A DNA stretch of 64,000 nt from Centrapalus pauciflorus (GCA_020465985.1 JAANYP010000734.1:1-64000), one strand, 5' to 3'; shown: positions 21,083 through 31,897, numbered from the stretch's first letter. The notes: a model not told the origin generated them from the letters alone. Program-made: numbers and translations.

Positions 21083-21310
21083 GATAGATAACCAGTCTAC
21101 TATTGCTATAACCAATAATCCAGTTAAACACAGTAAAACCAAGCACATAGACATAAGACATCATTTTATACGTGATTGTGCTGAAAAGAATTTAACAAAG
21201 CTGGTAAAAGTGGCAACGGAAGATAATAATGCTGATCTATTTACTAAAGCTTTTGATAAGTCACGTTTTGAGTTGTTAGTTCAACTGAATGGCATGCGAA
21301 ATCCAGAGTA
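21083..21310 (+). pseudogene. Copia-1 RNase H, last part
   Basis: After the A2 insertion (the first five bases are the duplicated target) the RNase H frame resumes with DNQSTIAITNNPVKHSKTKH, then IDIRHHFIRD and ADLFTKAFDKSRF, and ends at TAA 21308-21310. The Asp of the DN motif and of ADLFTK are conserved. This is the natural C-terminus of Copia pol. The two halves match without loss of sequence. Confidence 0.92.
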
Positions 21311-23315
21311 ACTTGACCTTAGTAGAGTTCCTTTCTTTTTATAGTAATTTTAGTAGCTAAGTAGAATATCTTTCCTTTTATAGTAACTTAGTAGGTTATT
21401 TTATTAGCATTATTCTTATTTATGAAAAACAAAAGAAAAAAGAGAGAAAACCATAAAAAGCTCAAAAAAAGAGAATATTAGAAAATTGAGTTAAGTCTTA
21501 GATACATAGGTTCAAAGTGACGAAAATTAGCACAGTCGATACAATCTCTAAGTGTTAAGCTTTCGCACACAATGTACCTTAAACTCTAAGTGATACACAT
21601 TTTCTAGTTTGATGTGTTGGTAGGCATAATACACAAAGGGAATCTCAAAAGCTAATAAAATATTCAAGAAAAAGTCTTATATGTAACTAACTTAGATGTA
21701 TGACCAAAGGGTCTTAATTTTTATGTTAGAGACATACAAAAAATGATTCTAAATGAGGTATGCAAATTTTCTGGGGGATGTATAGCCACATCAGATACAT
21801 CTTAAAGAACAGAAAAGAATAGAAAAATCATGATAGTGAATTGAGAGTCAAAACAAGTAACTTTTTTGTACGTAAGTACAGACCTGTTGCCTCTGGTTTG
21901 ACTCGAGTTAGCAAGATAAGTCGCTTTGTATGTAAATACAGACCTGTCACCGCTGTCTTGTTAGCTTTAAAATAAACTTTAAGACAAACTAAGACACTCT
22001 GTTGTATGTAAATACAGAACTGTGTCCGACGTTTGCCTTTTAAAGAAAATTTGCAATACCGAAAAGTTATGATCATTGTGTGTATGCCTTGATCATAAAA
22101 GTATGTCTTAGTATGAGACACGTAAGGTAGTTTCTTGATAAATAAAAAGGCCAAGGGATATTCCAAAGTGTAACATGTTTAAAGGGAAAATAATACCAAC
22201 AATCGCCTAGAAATGTGTGTCACGACAAACAATCAAGGAATCAAAAATTCCTAAGTGTGAGAGTAAGAAACTGAAAGTGCGTATTTGACATCGCTATTTG
22301 ATTAAACCTTTCTTTGACTTTCTCGCCAAATATATTCTGTTAGTATAGGATATAAATTTTAAAATTATTTTTGAGTAGTTTAAGTTTAAATTTTATTCAA
22401 AATTATATTTTATTTTATTTTTCTTTTTTAGGAAAAAGGTCAAAGTTACTAAGGATGCATTTTTAGTTGAATAAACAAACATTGCATGAAAATCTATTGC
22501 TTAGTGTGAATAATTTTGCAAAGTTTGTTCCGTTACACGAAAAAGTTGAAATAGTTGAAAAAGTTGAATTTTATTCAAGGATTTTCAAAATTTTCAATTA
22601 TGTTTGAATTTAAGACAAACTCGGATTAACATTCGAATCAGTCAGAAAATTCGAGCTTACAAGCAAGTTCGAAGGTTGTTAGTATATATAGGTCAACAGT
22701 GACTCATTTACGTCACCTACCTTCGATTCTAGTCATTCGAACTTGCCCACTGCGATTTCGAACTTATTCATTTGAGTTTACCGTTTTCGAATTTTCTACT
22801 CTTTCTCGAAGTTTTGTCTATTTGTGTTCGAATCTATCAACAACTTTAGGTATAAACATCAGTATTATACAAAGTTTAGGTAGTTTAGGACTTAATTATA
22901 GCAAAAAATCGATGATTTTTGAAGTTTTTGGGGTTTAAACTTTGTGACTCAAAATCACAAGTTTTAACCGGTGAAACTACAAATAAATTGCATATATCTT
23001 CGATTAGAACCTAATAGGACTAGTTAATATTGTTTTCTAAGTCTAATGGGGTTAAAATCATGGATTTGTGTTCGAAAGTGACCGACTTCGAACATGTTCA
23101 TCATGTTCGAACTTGTCAGGAAATTCGAATTTGTCAACAAACTCGAATTCAATCAAATTCGAACATGTCCTGCGAATCTATTATTAAATTCGAAATGTTT
23201 GCATAATTTTAAATTCAAACTTGTAGATATTCGAGTGTTGGATTTTGGACTTACGTAAGTTCAAAATAAAACAAATTCGAAATTAAACAAGTTTCATTTT
23301 TATCTTTCAATAATT
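21311..23315 (+). other. Copia-1 non-coding region between pol and aORF
   Basis: About 2 kb without a coding frame. Three similar short hairpins with GTAA loops lie at 21865-22017, and a perfect 9-bp inverted repeat (TTATGATCA / TGATCATAA) at 22067-22098. From about 22600 to 23300 it is rich in TTCGAA words. Its right end, a T-rich tract ending TTATTGTTTTATGTGCAG (to 23338), looks like a 3' splice site just before the aORF ATG. Confidence 0.65.
21865..22017 (+). repeat. Three related hairpins with GTAA loops
   Basis: Stem-loops at 21865-21882 (TTTGTAC-GTAA-GTACAGA), 21925-21942 (TTTGTAT-GTAA-ATACAGA) and 22002-22017 (TTGTAT-GTAA-ATACAG). Each is followed by (A/C)CTGT. The stem base next to the loop changes C-G to T-A between copies, so pairing is kept. 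GTAA as RNA is a GNRA tetraloop. Role unknown. Confidence 0.6.
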
Positions 23316-23339
23316 TTGGTTATTGTTTTATGTGCAGAT

Positions 23340-26245
23340 ATGGGTGAAAGGGCGTTCTTCCAGAAGCATAATATGGTAATGTCTCCAGACAGAGAGCTTC
23401 CCGAGGCATTTAGACAAATGGTAGAGTTTTTGGCACATTCTAGGGTGTCGTATGCACTATCCCATAATGTGCAGATTATATTACCGTATGTAAGGCAATT
23501 TTGGGAGCACTTACAAGTTGACTGTACGGTGATGCCGACAGTTTTGAGGACAAGAGTTGGCGGGCAGCCAATAGTTTTCTCCGCGGATATGCTGCGTCAA
23601 AATTTGCAGCTAGGTTCTATAGAACAAGAGGCAGGGCCCATTGATTTCACTGTAAATGTAAGGCAAGTGGCCTTCTTGCGCATGGGATATGCCCTGGACA
23701 TAACAAAAGCGTCGTTCATGAAGAGTGGTTTAATAGGGCAGTGGAGGTATTTAGCACAAGTGATAATGGTGTGCTTTGCACCGAAAAAGGCGGGATTCGA
23801 TTACATTGTCTCAAAGATGCAGTCGGCTATGATTGCCTTGGTTTATAACAAGAGTTTTAGCTATTCAGAGATGTTATTTGCGGAGTTTGTGCACCAGATC
23901 ACAGCTCCAGCGCGAGAAAGATTTTTGATGTATCCGCGCTTTGTGGTGATGCTGATCCGTCATTTTTTTTTTGCCAAATCTGCCACAGCTTACAGATCTT
24001 CAAAGTGTGGCAGTTGTAGATAAAAGAATATTCGCTGACTGCCAGTCGCACAATGCCCGCAGGGCCTCAGCCGCAGCCACTGCAGCAATAGCCACAACAA
24101 CAGCAACGACCTCAACCGCAACCTCGCAGGAGGCAGAGAGCTCAGGAAAGACCAATTCAGGCTTCGAGGCCAATCTCAAGCAGAATTCAAGAAACAACGG
24201 CAGTAGGTCCATCGTCAGACGCTGCGGGCCCGTCAGGTTTGGCCCCAGAAGTTGATCCTAGAGTAGAGACTCTAGAGGAAATATGGGCTCATGGTACTCA
24301 GGCACAGCAAGATATTGTCGCTGAGCTAATTGATAACATCTTGGAGCCTCCAGCTGATTTCAATGATATTTTGAGAGATGTTGATGAATGTCAGCAATCC
24401 GATGAAGAGAATATGGACATTGAGGTCCCGATGGCAGGAAGTGCAGAAAGAGAGATTGAGGTCGAGGGTCAAGTTATGACCACCTTAGAGTCTGAGTCTG
24501 CATCTGATGAAGTTGAAGAAGTAGAAGCAGCAGAAGTAGAAGTCGAGCGTGTTGATCCATCTGTCCGCATAGGCAGATATGGTTCAAGAATTGGGGTCAG
24601 TACGAGAGAAGAAGATACAAGAGCTGCTAGAGCCTCAGATGATGATTCTGATTTTGAAGCAGAAGATCCTACTCCTCTCGTTCCTAGGCATAGGGCGAAG
24701 AGACATCATTTTATGCAGGGAGCTTCATCCACCTCTGCTCCAGAGCCTGAAATTCCAGCTGTTCTGCCATCCATCACGCCATCACCAATCACATCCATTC
24801 CATCTACATCATCCACATTCACTGAGAATCAGCGATTTACAGAGCTGAGGAGCAAAGTGGATTTCCAATCAATCCAAATCTTTCAGCTATCCACAGCATT
24901 CAAAGAACTTCAAGCGCATAACGCCAGACTTGATCAGGAGAACACTGAACTGAAAACAATTGTTGCTGATCAAGCTTCTGAGATTAAATCAATGAAGTCC
25001 CTCCTGGAGCAGTTAATGAAAAATCTTCAAGCTCAGGGGGAGACTAGCTACAAAGAAGCTGAAGTGATAAGAAGAGGTGATGATGACGGCAATGATCCCG
25101 AGGCTGAAAAAGAAAGTGAGCTAGCAGATTTTCCAACTGCTCAGCGTACAACATTTCAGGGGGAGCCAAGTCAATCTGCAGTAGAAGAAAGGGTTGAAGG
25201 TGAAGCTTCTAAGACCATGGAGAGCGAGATGATAGATGCTCTGATTGATATAGAAGAAGAAGAAATAGTGTTTGATTTTGAGGATGATGTTGAAGAATTG
25301 GAAGAAGGGGAATTTATTCCAGAAGATATAGTTGATTGGAAATCTGATGACGAGGTCATGGAAGATGAAGATGACAACGTTGATAAAGTAATCATTCATT
25401 CACAACCTATCACAGAACTATATGTGCATAACGAGCAAAATGTAATAGACATAGATGAGAGTAAGTTGGCCTCTGTGGAAGATTCAGAACTGGAGGAAGC
25501 TGATAAAGAACCAACCAGAGCTGAATTGTTAAATCTGTGGTTCCGTAAGGAAGAGAAGAAATCAGATCCAAAGATGAAAAAGAAGATGAAAGTGCCAGGA
25601 TCTGAAAATCTCTCTGGTGGAATTCTTAGCTGGTTCTTCGACAGACAACTGCAGTTATTTATACTAAAAAGAAGAGATGGACTTCAATACCTAAGGCGAA
25701 TGCTCAAAGTGTTTAACACACTGCCAAAAGTAGAAGTGAAGGAGTTAGCCTGGAAAGAATTGATCAATATTGGAGAGGACCCTTATGCTGAAGTTATTGC
25801 AAAGATAATCAGAAAAGAGGGCAGATCTGGAAAGTTCGAAAGACTCAAGCTGAGGTCAGGCAAAAGAGTTGAGGATGAGTCAAGAATGGATCCTCACACG
25901 GGAAGACCATGGGCTGAAATGGTTTACAAGCCTGTCAAATGCTTGAAAAAGGTGTCGTTAAAGTCTATGCCATAAGACATTCTTGGAAATATGAAATGGT
26001 GGTATATAGACAATGATACAGCTGAAGCAGTAATGGATGATATAGAAGACAAAGTTATTTTGAGAGCATATGATCCGCTGCACCTGATAAACCTATCTAA
26101 GGATGACCTACGAAAGCTACACGATCAGCCTATCTTCTTTCATGAAGGCTGGAGATATGAGGCTAGGAAATTCCAAAAGATAGTTAGAGTATGTATCGAT
26201 ATAGGATTGTATGCAGAAAGTAACTTATATAGTTCGAGTACTTAG
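23340..26245 (+). pseudogene. Copia-1 additional ORF (aORF) downstream of pol
   Basis: Ancestral frame of about 960 codons in sense orientation between pol and the PPT. Start ATG at 23340. The N-terminal domain (23340-23960) includes YVRQFWEHLQVD, DYIVSKMQSAMIALVYNKSF and FLMYPRFVVMLIRHFF. A frameshift follows in a T10 run (23963-23972). The next part has a Gln/Pro-rich stretch with TAG at 24089-24091, then a long open frame to 25975, very acidic (runs of EEE), with a coiled coil (about 24835-25035). TAA at 25973-25975 interrupts, and the same frame continues to TAG 26243-26245. No signal peptide or membrane segment is evident, so an envelope role is not supported. Similar ORFs follow pol in asterid SIRE-like Copia elements, from memory. 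Function unknown. Confidence 0.72.
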
Positions 26246-26275
26246 GCAAAATATTAATAGTTAGAAGCTATCGTC

Positions 26276-26286
26276 AAGGGGGAGTC
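26276..26286 (+). promoter_or_regulatory. Copia-1 polypurine tract
   Basis: AAGGGGGAGTC directly before the 3' LTR; primes plus-strand synthesis in this class. Confidence 0.85.
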
Positions 26287-26847
26287 TGTTAGTACATCCT
26301 GTGTGACGATAGCAGTCTAAGTATTGATAGTATTTTGTATAAGCCAATTTACTTGCTATTGAATATTAACAAGTGTTGGATATATGTTTGATTATGTATG
26401 TTTGATATTAATTGTATATATGTTTGAACTTGGTGTAATGTATTACAATAAGTTCAAACATAAGTTCAAAGATAAGTTCAAACATAAGTTTGAAGGCTAA
26501 TGTTCGAATTTGTCTACAGGACAAGTTCGAAAAGGCCTTGGGCCAAGTTCGAACTTGTCCTGGACAAAGTCAAACCGGGTGTTATAATTAAGGGTTAATT
26601 CGATTAATTATGTGACTTTTGCAGAATTTCAGAGTGTTTAAGCAAAAGGGCGATCTCGAACTTGCTAGCATTGAGAGAGTTTCGTTTGGAGAGAATCATA
26701 GTGTTGGGACGTTCAGTTGTTCGTCTATCACTGTGTTAGTCTCCGTGTTTCGGTGTGTGTGGTCTATCCGTCAAGCCACTAACAAGGATTCCGCACTCGT
26801 TGGAAGGTGTCACGTCAAGATATGATCTGTAGAGAGGCGACCTTACA
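26287..26847 (+). repeat. Copia-1 3' LTR
   Basis: 561-bp LTR matching 3785-4357, followed by TCGTT (26848-26852), the copy of 3780-3784. A 14-bp perfect inverted repeat, arms 26517-26530 and 26549-26562 (CAGGACAAGTTCGA and its complement), encloses an 18-base loop containing GGCCTTGGGCC. Confidence 0.95.
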
Positions 26848-26852
26848 TCGTT

Positions 26853-27345
26853 GTATATTGTGATGCGTCCGGTACTGGCTTGGGCTGTGTATTGATGCAA
26901 CGAGGCAAAGTGATAGTGTATGTGTCGCGTCAGCTGAAGACATACGAGGAGAACCATACCGTACATGATCACGAGTTGGACGCCATTGTGTTTGCACTGA
27001 AGATCTGGCGTCATTATTTGTATGGGTCTTGGTTTGCGGTGTATACAGATCATCAGAGTCTTCAATACCTGTTCAGTCAGAAATAGTTGAATATGAGACA
27101 GCGACGCATTTTAGAGCTACTGAAAGATTATGATTATGAGATTCAGTACCACCCGGGTAGGGCGAATGTTGTGACAGATGCGTTGAGCCGCAAGGCGTGT
27201 GGCCAGACTGTGATTTCCCGAGCGGCGAGACTTGAGATTACATCGACCCTGATAGAGAGTTTGAGATCGGCGCAGCTAGAGGGTCTGCGAGCACAGAATG
27301 TGAAGAGAGAGCGGCTTACTGGGCAGCTTGAGACTCTGAAGAGAT
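26853..27345 (+). pseudogene. Tekay-A RNase H
   Basis: Gypsy RNase H from the YCDAS motif: LGCVLMQRGKVIVYVSRQLK, HDHELDAIVFALKIWRHYLYG, YTDHQSLQYLF, a TAG stop (27084-27086), then MRQRRILELLKDYDYEIQYH and NVVTDALSRKA. The catalytic residues Asp (CDAS), Glu (HELDA), Asp (YTDH) and Asp (TDALSR) are visible. The frame continues into the linker to integrase and meets adjacent stops at about 27343-27348. Confidence 0.85.
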
Positions 27346-27399
27346 AGTAGAGGGTTGTTCACGTTCCATGACTGAGTATGGGTTCCGAGAGTTGGGAAT

Positions 27400-28576
27400 C
27401 TTCGCCAGCTAATACTAGATGAGTCGCATCGCTCGAGACTGTCTATCCAGTCCGGGAGCACCAAGATGTATAGAGATCTGTGTGAATTCTATTGGTGGCC
27501 TGGAATGAAAAGAGATGTGGGTCGTATGTCGAAGAATGTATAACTTGTTTGCATGTGAAAGCTGAGCATCAAAAGCCTCACGCTCACCTTCAGCCTTTAA
27601 AGATCCTCGACTGGAAGTGGTATCATATCACGATGGATTTTATCGTTAGACTTCCACACACGGTTAGAGGGTACGAGATGATCTTGGTGATTGTGGACAG
27701 ACTGACAAAGAGTTCTCATTTTCTGGAAGTTCGCAGCACCATTACGATGGATTAGTTAGCACGGCTGTATATTAATGAGGTGGTTTCGAGGCATAGGATT
27801 CCGAAATTGATTACATCTGACAGGGATACTCAGTTTACTTCGAGATTCTGGCAGAGCATTCAGCGCGAATTGGGCACCCGTGTGCAGTGGAGTACGGTGT
27901 ATAGACCTCAGATAGACTGGCAGACCGAGCTTACGAATCAGACTCTCGAGGATATGTTGCGACCTTGCGCGATTGACTTCAGTGGTAGTTGGGACGTTCA
28001 TTTACCATTAGTGGAATTTGGGTATAATAACAGCTATCACACCACCATCAAAATGGCTCCGTTTGAGGCGTTATATGGGCGTAAGTGTTTAATCCCTGTG
28101 TGTTGGGTGAGGTCAGTGAGCGACCTATTAGCGGGCCTGAGTTGTTACAAGAGACGAGTGATAAAGTGGACAGTGATTCGCGAACATATGAGAGTGGCGC
28201 AGAGCCGGCAAAAGAGTTATGTCGATCGTCATCTAACGAGCTTGAGTTTCGAGTCGGGGACCGTGTTATGGTGAAAGTATCACCGTGAAAGGGAGTTATT
28301 AGATTCAGACACAGAGGTAAGCTGAGCCCGCGGTATATCGAACCGTTCGAGATCATAGCCAAGGTCCGGGATCAGGCGTACAGATTGAGACTACCTCCAG
28401 AGTTGGCCGGCGTGCATGACACGTTCCATGTGAGTCATCTCAGAAAGTGTCTGGCAAAAGATGATCAGTATGTGCCGTTGTCTGAAATCTTCGTCGACAA
28501 TCAGCTGAGGTACATTGAGCAGCCCGAGGCCATTACCGACCGCAAAGTGAAGAAGCTGAGGAATAAAGAGATTGTG
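27400..28576 (+). pseudogene. Tekay-A integrase core and C-terminal region
   Basis: Several frames. The HHCC region is partly readable at 27480-27580 (YRDLCEFYWWPGMK, then CITCLHVKAEHQKP). The core has ITMDF (first Asp, about 27640), a TAG at 27753-27755, ITSDRDTQFTS (second Asp), and DWQTELTNQTLEDML in place of DGQSERTIQTLEDML; the catalytic Glu is kept, the neighbouring Gly is changed. After a frameshift near 28110 comes the family phrase ERPISGPELLQETSDKV, then LRLPPELAGVHDTFHVSHLRKCLA. Many lesions; non-functional. Confidence 0.85.
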
Positions 28577-28690
28577 TAAATACTCGTTCATTAGAGGCAT
28601 CATAAGGGTACAAGCGCCACCTGGGAGCCCGAGTCAGAGATAAGGAGCCGGTATCCGCAGCTATTTCAGACTCCGAGTTAGATTCCGGGA
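28505..28690 (+). pseudogene. Tekay-A chromodomain
   Basis: End of pol: YIEQPEAITDRKVKKLRNKEIV, stop (28577-28579), then another stop (28592-28594) and RHHKGTSATWEPESEIRSRY, ending PQLF before TAG. This is the chromodomain found at the C-terminus of chromovirus integrases, thought to direct insertion to particular chromatin. Element Tekay-B carries an intact version. Confidence 0.8.
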
Positions 28691-28702
28691 CGGAATCTTA
28701 TT

Positions 28703-28716
28703 AAGAGGGGAGGATT
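28703..28716 (+). promoter_or_regulatory. Tekay-A polypurine tract
   Basis: AAGAGGGGAGGATT, directly before the LTR start TGTAACATCCC. Confidence 0.85.
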
Positions 28717-29256
28717 TGTAACATCCCGATATTTGACCTGGTACGTGGATTTATTCTATTGGATGTTTAATTTAATATTATTGCGTTGGTCGAATAATAT
28801 CCCGATTAGTGGATTATACGTGTTGGGATTAAGATATACGTGCCGCCGGGTAATTATTTTAGTGGATTAATTATAGTTATGAGATCATGAGATTAAACGG
28901 ATTAAATTGATATTAATATTGAAAAAGTGATATCGGGTTCGGGTTATTAGGTCCAGATGCTGCTATAAATGGAAAGTATATATAAAAGGGTATATTTCAA
29001 TTTTTGTTTCTTCCTTTGCTAAAATAGAAAGTGAATGTGTGTGATGTGTGTGTGTGTGTGTGTGTTTCGACTGAGACCAGCAGGAAGCAAGGCTCAAGAT
29101 CTGATTTTGGTTACCAAAACTCATCATCATCACCATCTTTGTGTGTTAAGTTGAGCAAAGTGAAAAGGTAAGGATTTTGCTACCTTAATTTCGTGTTAAA
29201 TGTTGTTGAAATCATGGATGTAGCTTGAAAGCCTGTAGGATTAGTATATAGGAACA

Positions 29257-29571
29257 TGTTAGGAATAAATAATAGAGATGAAACAATTATATTGTATAAG
29301 TTCAGGGCTTCATTGTAAATACTCAATAGTATAGGGGTTATATATGTAAATACACAATACTTGTGTATTGTGTATAAATAGAAGGTTAGTGTTTTTGTTC
29401 GTTTACGAATTTCAGAATATGGATGCATGTTGATGAGAGGATTGCTGTGCAAGTCAAGTCAAGAACTCATTGTAATATTCTCTCTTAATCATTCAGTATA
29501 TTGTGTTGATTGTTAATTGTTCATATGTTTGTGTTAAATGTTGATTGAATTGCATGAAATATGAATTCACA
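29257..29571 (+). repeat. LARD 5' LTR
   Basis: 315 bp, ending ATTCACA, and about 96% identical by eye to 34126-34440. It includes the inverted repeat CACAATACTTGTGTATTGTG. Confidence 0.92.
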
Positions 29572-29573
29572 AT

Positions 29574-29586
29574 TGGTATCAGAGCC
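29574..29586 (+). promoter_or_regulatory. LARD primer binding site
   Basis: TGGTATCAGAGCC, exact match to the plant Copia PBS for initiator tRNA-Met, two bases after the LTR. Confidence 0.95.
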
Positions 29587-30689
29587 TAATATGGATGATT
29601 GAATGTGAATATTTGAATCTGAGTTTGAAAATTTTCGAACACTGTTTTATTCCTTTTTTTTAATTCAGTAAAAAAAATTTTGGATTTTGATTATGTGGAT
29701 GAAATGGAGTGAATTTGTGATCGAAGGTGAAGTATTTGATTTTGAATCTGATGATATAAGTCTCGAATTATAACTTCAAACACACAAGATTTAATTTGAA
29801 TTTTTCTGAATTTTTTGAAGAAGTCGTGTTCTTCAAGTTTTTGTCAAAATTAGGGTGTTTAATCTGATTTTAAACAAAATTGTTTTTCAAAAAGTGTTTG
29901 TGTGTGAAAACCGAACCTTCGATTTCAATTTGTGATCAATTTGTGGATTTTTTTGTTGAAAATTGTAATCTGGAACTTGATTTTTTATAACTTTTTGTTC
30001 AAACTCGGGCTATATTGAATTTCATGTGTTAATCTAGTTGCTTCAAAGACTTAATCGAGTTTAAGTCTTCTTGATCGAGTTTGATGTGGTTTCATTCGAG
30101 TTTTTTTACCTCTTTAATCGAGTTTCCTTACATATGATTCGAGTTTTAAGCTTTCAATGATCGAGTTGTATAAAGAAGTAATCGAGTTTTATGCTTCATT
30201 TATCGAGTTTTATGCTTCATTAATCGAGTTTCAAGCTTAATTGATCGCGTTTAATAACTTCTTCATTCGAGTTTCATTGTTAATCTATCGAGTTTTCTCA
30301 TAAGACATTCGAAATTCATTCTTATTCATTCGAGTTTCAAAATTCATCATTCAAGTTTTGACTATTTGACCTTAGCTGCTTAAATTGGCCATAACTTTTG
30401 ACTGGAAGATCGTTAGAAGGCCTACCATACGTCAAATCGAAGCTTGAACCGAGATCTACGATTTCTAGAACCGGCACCGGTTTGGTAAATTTTCGAGGCC
30501 CAATTCCACTCCAAAAAAATGTTACGGGCATTTTTCTGCAGAAAATCTAATATTTCAACGTCAAAAAGTCATTTCAGAGCTGATTTTTCACAAGCTATCA
30601 TTTACTGAAATAGTTTTTCAAAGTTTTATCAGAATTCACTCGACTTTTCCATAAAAGATCTTGGAAGATTCAATTTCAAGCAATTCAAA
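29587..30689 (+). other. LARD leader with TCGAGTT array
   Basis: 1.1-kb AT-rich leader without a long ORF. Between about 30053 and 30358 the word TCGAGTT occurs 12 times exactly, plus three one-base variants, spaced about 20-30 bases and usually preceded by AA, AT or GA. No coding frame explains it. Confidence 0.7.
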
Positions 30690-31897
30690 ATGGCATATGA
30701 ACATTTTTCAAAGTCTGAGCTGATTGTCAAACTTACTGAATCTGAAAAGATTCGTAAAAACAATTATGACATTCTTGTTCAGTTAAATACTGATAAGGCT
30801 CTTGCTTTACGTGATGTATCAATACTAAAAGAAGACATTCAGAGCTTAAAAGTCAAACAAAATTCTAAGAGTACTGCTCTTAAATTGAAAATATTTGAAT
30901 TATCAAAAGAACTTGACGATTCGAAACGAGCAAATTTTCAGAATGCAAGTCAACTGAAATATCTTTTGCCTGAAAGATCTGATCTTTACAAGAAAGTTAA
31001 AGATCTTGAAGAATTACTTTCCAAGACAAATCATACTGCTCAAAGTTATGTTTTAAACAAATCTGAAGAATTTTTTGCTCTTGAAAACGAGTTGTTTTTA
31101 ACTAAAGATTCATTTGAGAAGGAAAGACATGAGTTCTTACTAAAAGAACAAGATTTTAAAGCTAAATCTAAATTGTTTGAAGATGAAAGAAAGATGTTTT
31201 TAATGAAAGAACAATCTTTTAAAACTGATTTCCAATCATTTGATAATGACAGAAATTCGTCTTTGGTCATTATCAAAGGATTAGAAGATCAGATACTTCA
31301 TCTTTCTAAACAATTTAATGAATTTCCTTCTTCAAAAGAATCTGTGGTTAAAGATCCTTCAGTTTATTCAAAATCTAAAGTTGATCAATCTGATTTATCT
31401 ACAGAAAGTGAAAAGAATTCAATTGAATTTTCTAAATTTGATTCTTCTTCAGATCTTAAACTTCAGTATCTGTTAAAGATGCACAGAGGCAAAGATATAA
31501 TTGTTGAACAACTTCCAGTCAAGATTTACACTGGTGAATCTTCGAAGTCAAATTTTCCTAAAGTTTCTGAAATACTAGTCATTCTAATCAGAAAACATTT
31601 TCAAAGAAAAATACCAAGTATTATCAGAAACAGGCAAGAACCGGACAATTTTTCAAAAAGAAGAGTTCGCAAAAGTCTGATCATTCAAATTCAAGTTTCT
31701 TTAGAATTTCAGATATTCAATTCTCTCATACTCAAAAAAATTTGTTTTCTGCTTTTGAAAGAGAAGCTGATAGTTATAACTTGCAATGGGTACCTAAACC
31801 CAAGTACAAGTGGGTACCAAAACCCGTTTTGAAATGGGTACCCAAGAGCGCTAACAAGTCTGGATCCAAATCCATTTGGATACCAAAGATATCTTAA
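30690..31897 (+). pseudogene. LARD gag-like coiled-coil ORF ending in WVPK repeats
   Basis: Starts MAYEHFSKSELIVKL at 30690. Residues about 10-215 are mostly helical, rich in Lys, Glu, Leu and Phe with heptad-like spacing, including repeats of the form FEKERHEFLLKEQDF / FEDERKMFLMKEQSF (tandem, about 22-residue period). There is a frame change near 31570-31590. In the new frame the protein continues KNTKYYQKQ and ends with WVPKP, WVPKP, WVPKS and WIPKIS before TAA at 31895-31897. The WVPK motif normally sits between Gag and protease in plant Copia elements. No UBN2 domain or zinc knuckle is recognised. Directly after the stop comes ATTTTGCAG|G. Role inferred as a Gag derivative. Confidence 0.65.

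Larger units (their letters stand above)
3785..26847 (+). mobile_element. Copia-1, SIRE-like Ty1/Copia element with additional ORF
   Basis: Plus-strand Copia retrotransposon, 23063 bp including a nested 10.1-kb Gypsy (12.9 kb without it and one copy of its duplication). Order: LTR, PBS, leader, gag with two CCHC knuckles, PR, IN, RT, RNase H, about 2 kb non-coding, additional ORF (aORF), PPT, LTR. Both LTRs start TGTTAG and end TTACA, and are flanked by the same TCGTT (3780-3784 and 26848-26852). Integrase lies before RT, which defines Copia. The aORF behind pol and overall size fit the SIRE/Maximus lineage. Many stops disable it. The LTRs differ at roughly 14 of 561 positions by eye, plus one 12-bp indel. 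Confidence 0.9.

Noticed and set aside
24000..24212. 70-codon Ala/Val-rich minus-strand ORF
   Set aside because: Shadow of the Gln/Pro/Ala-rich part of the Copia-1 aORF.
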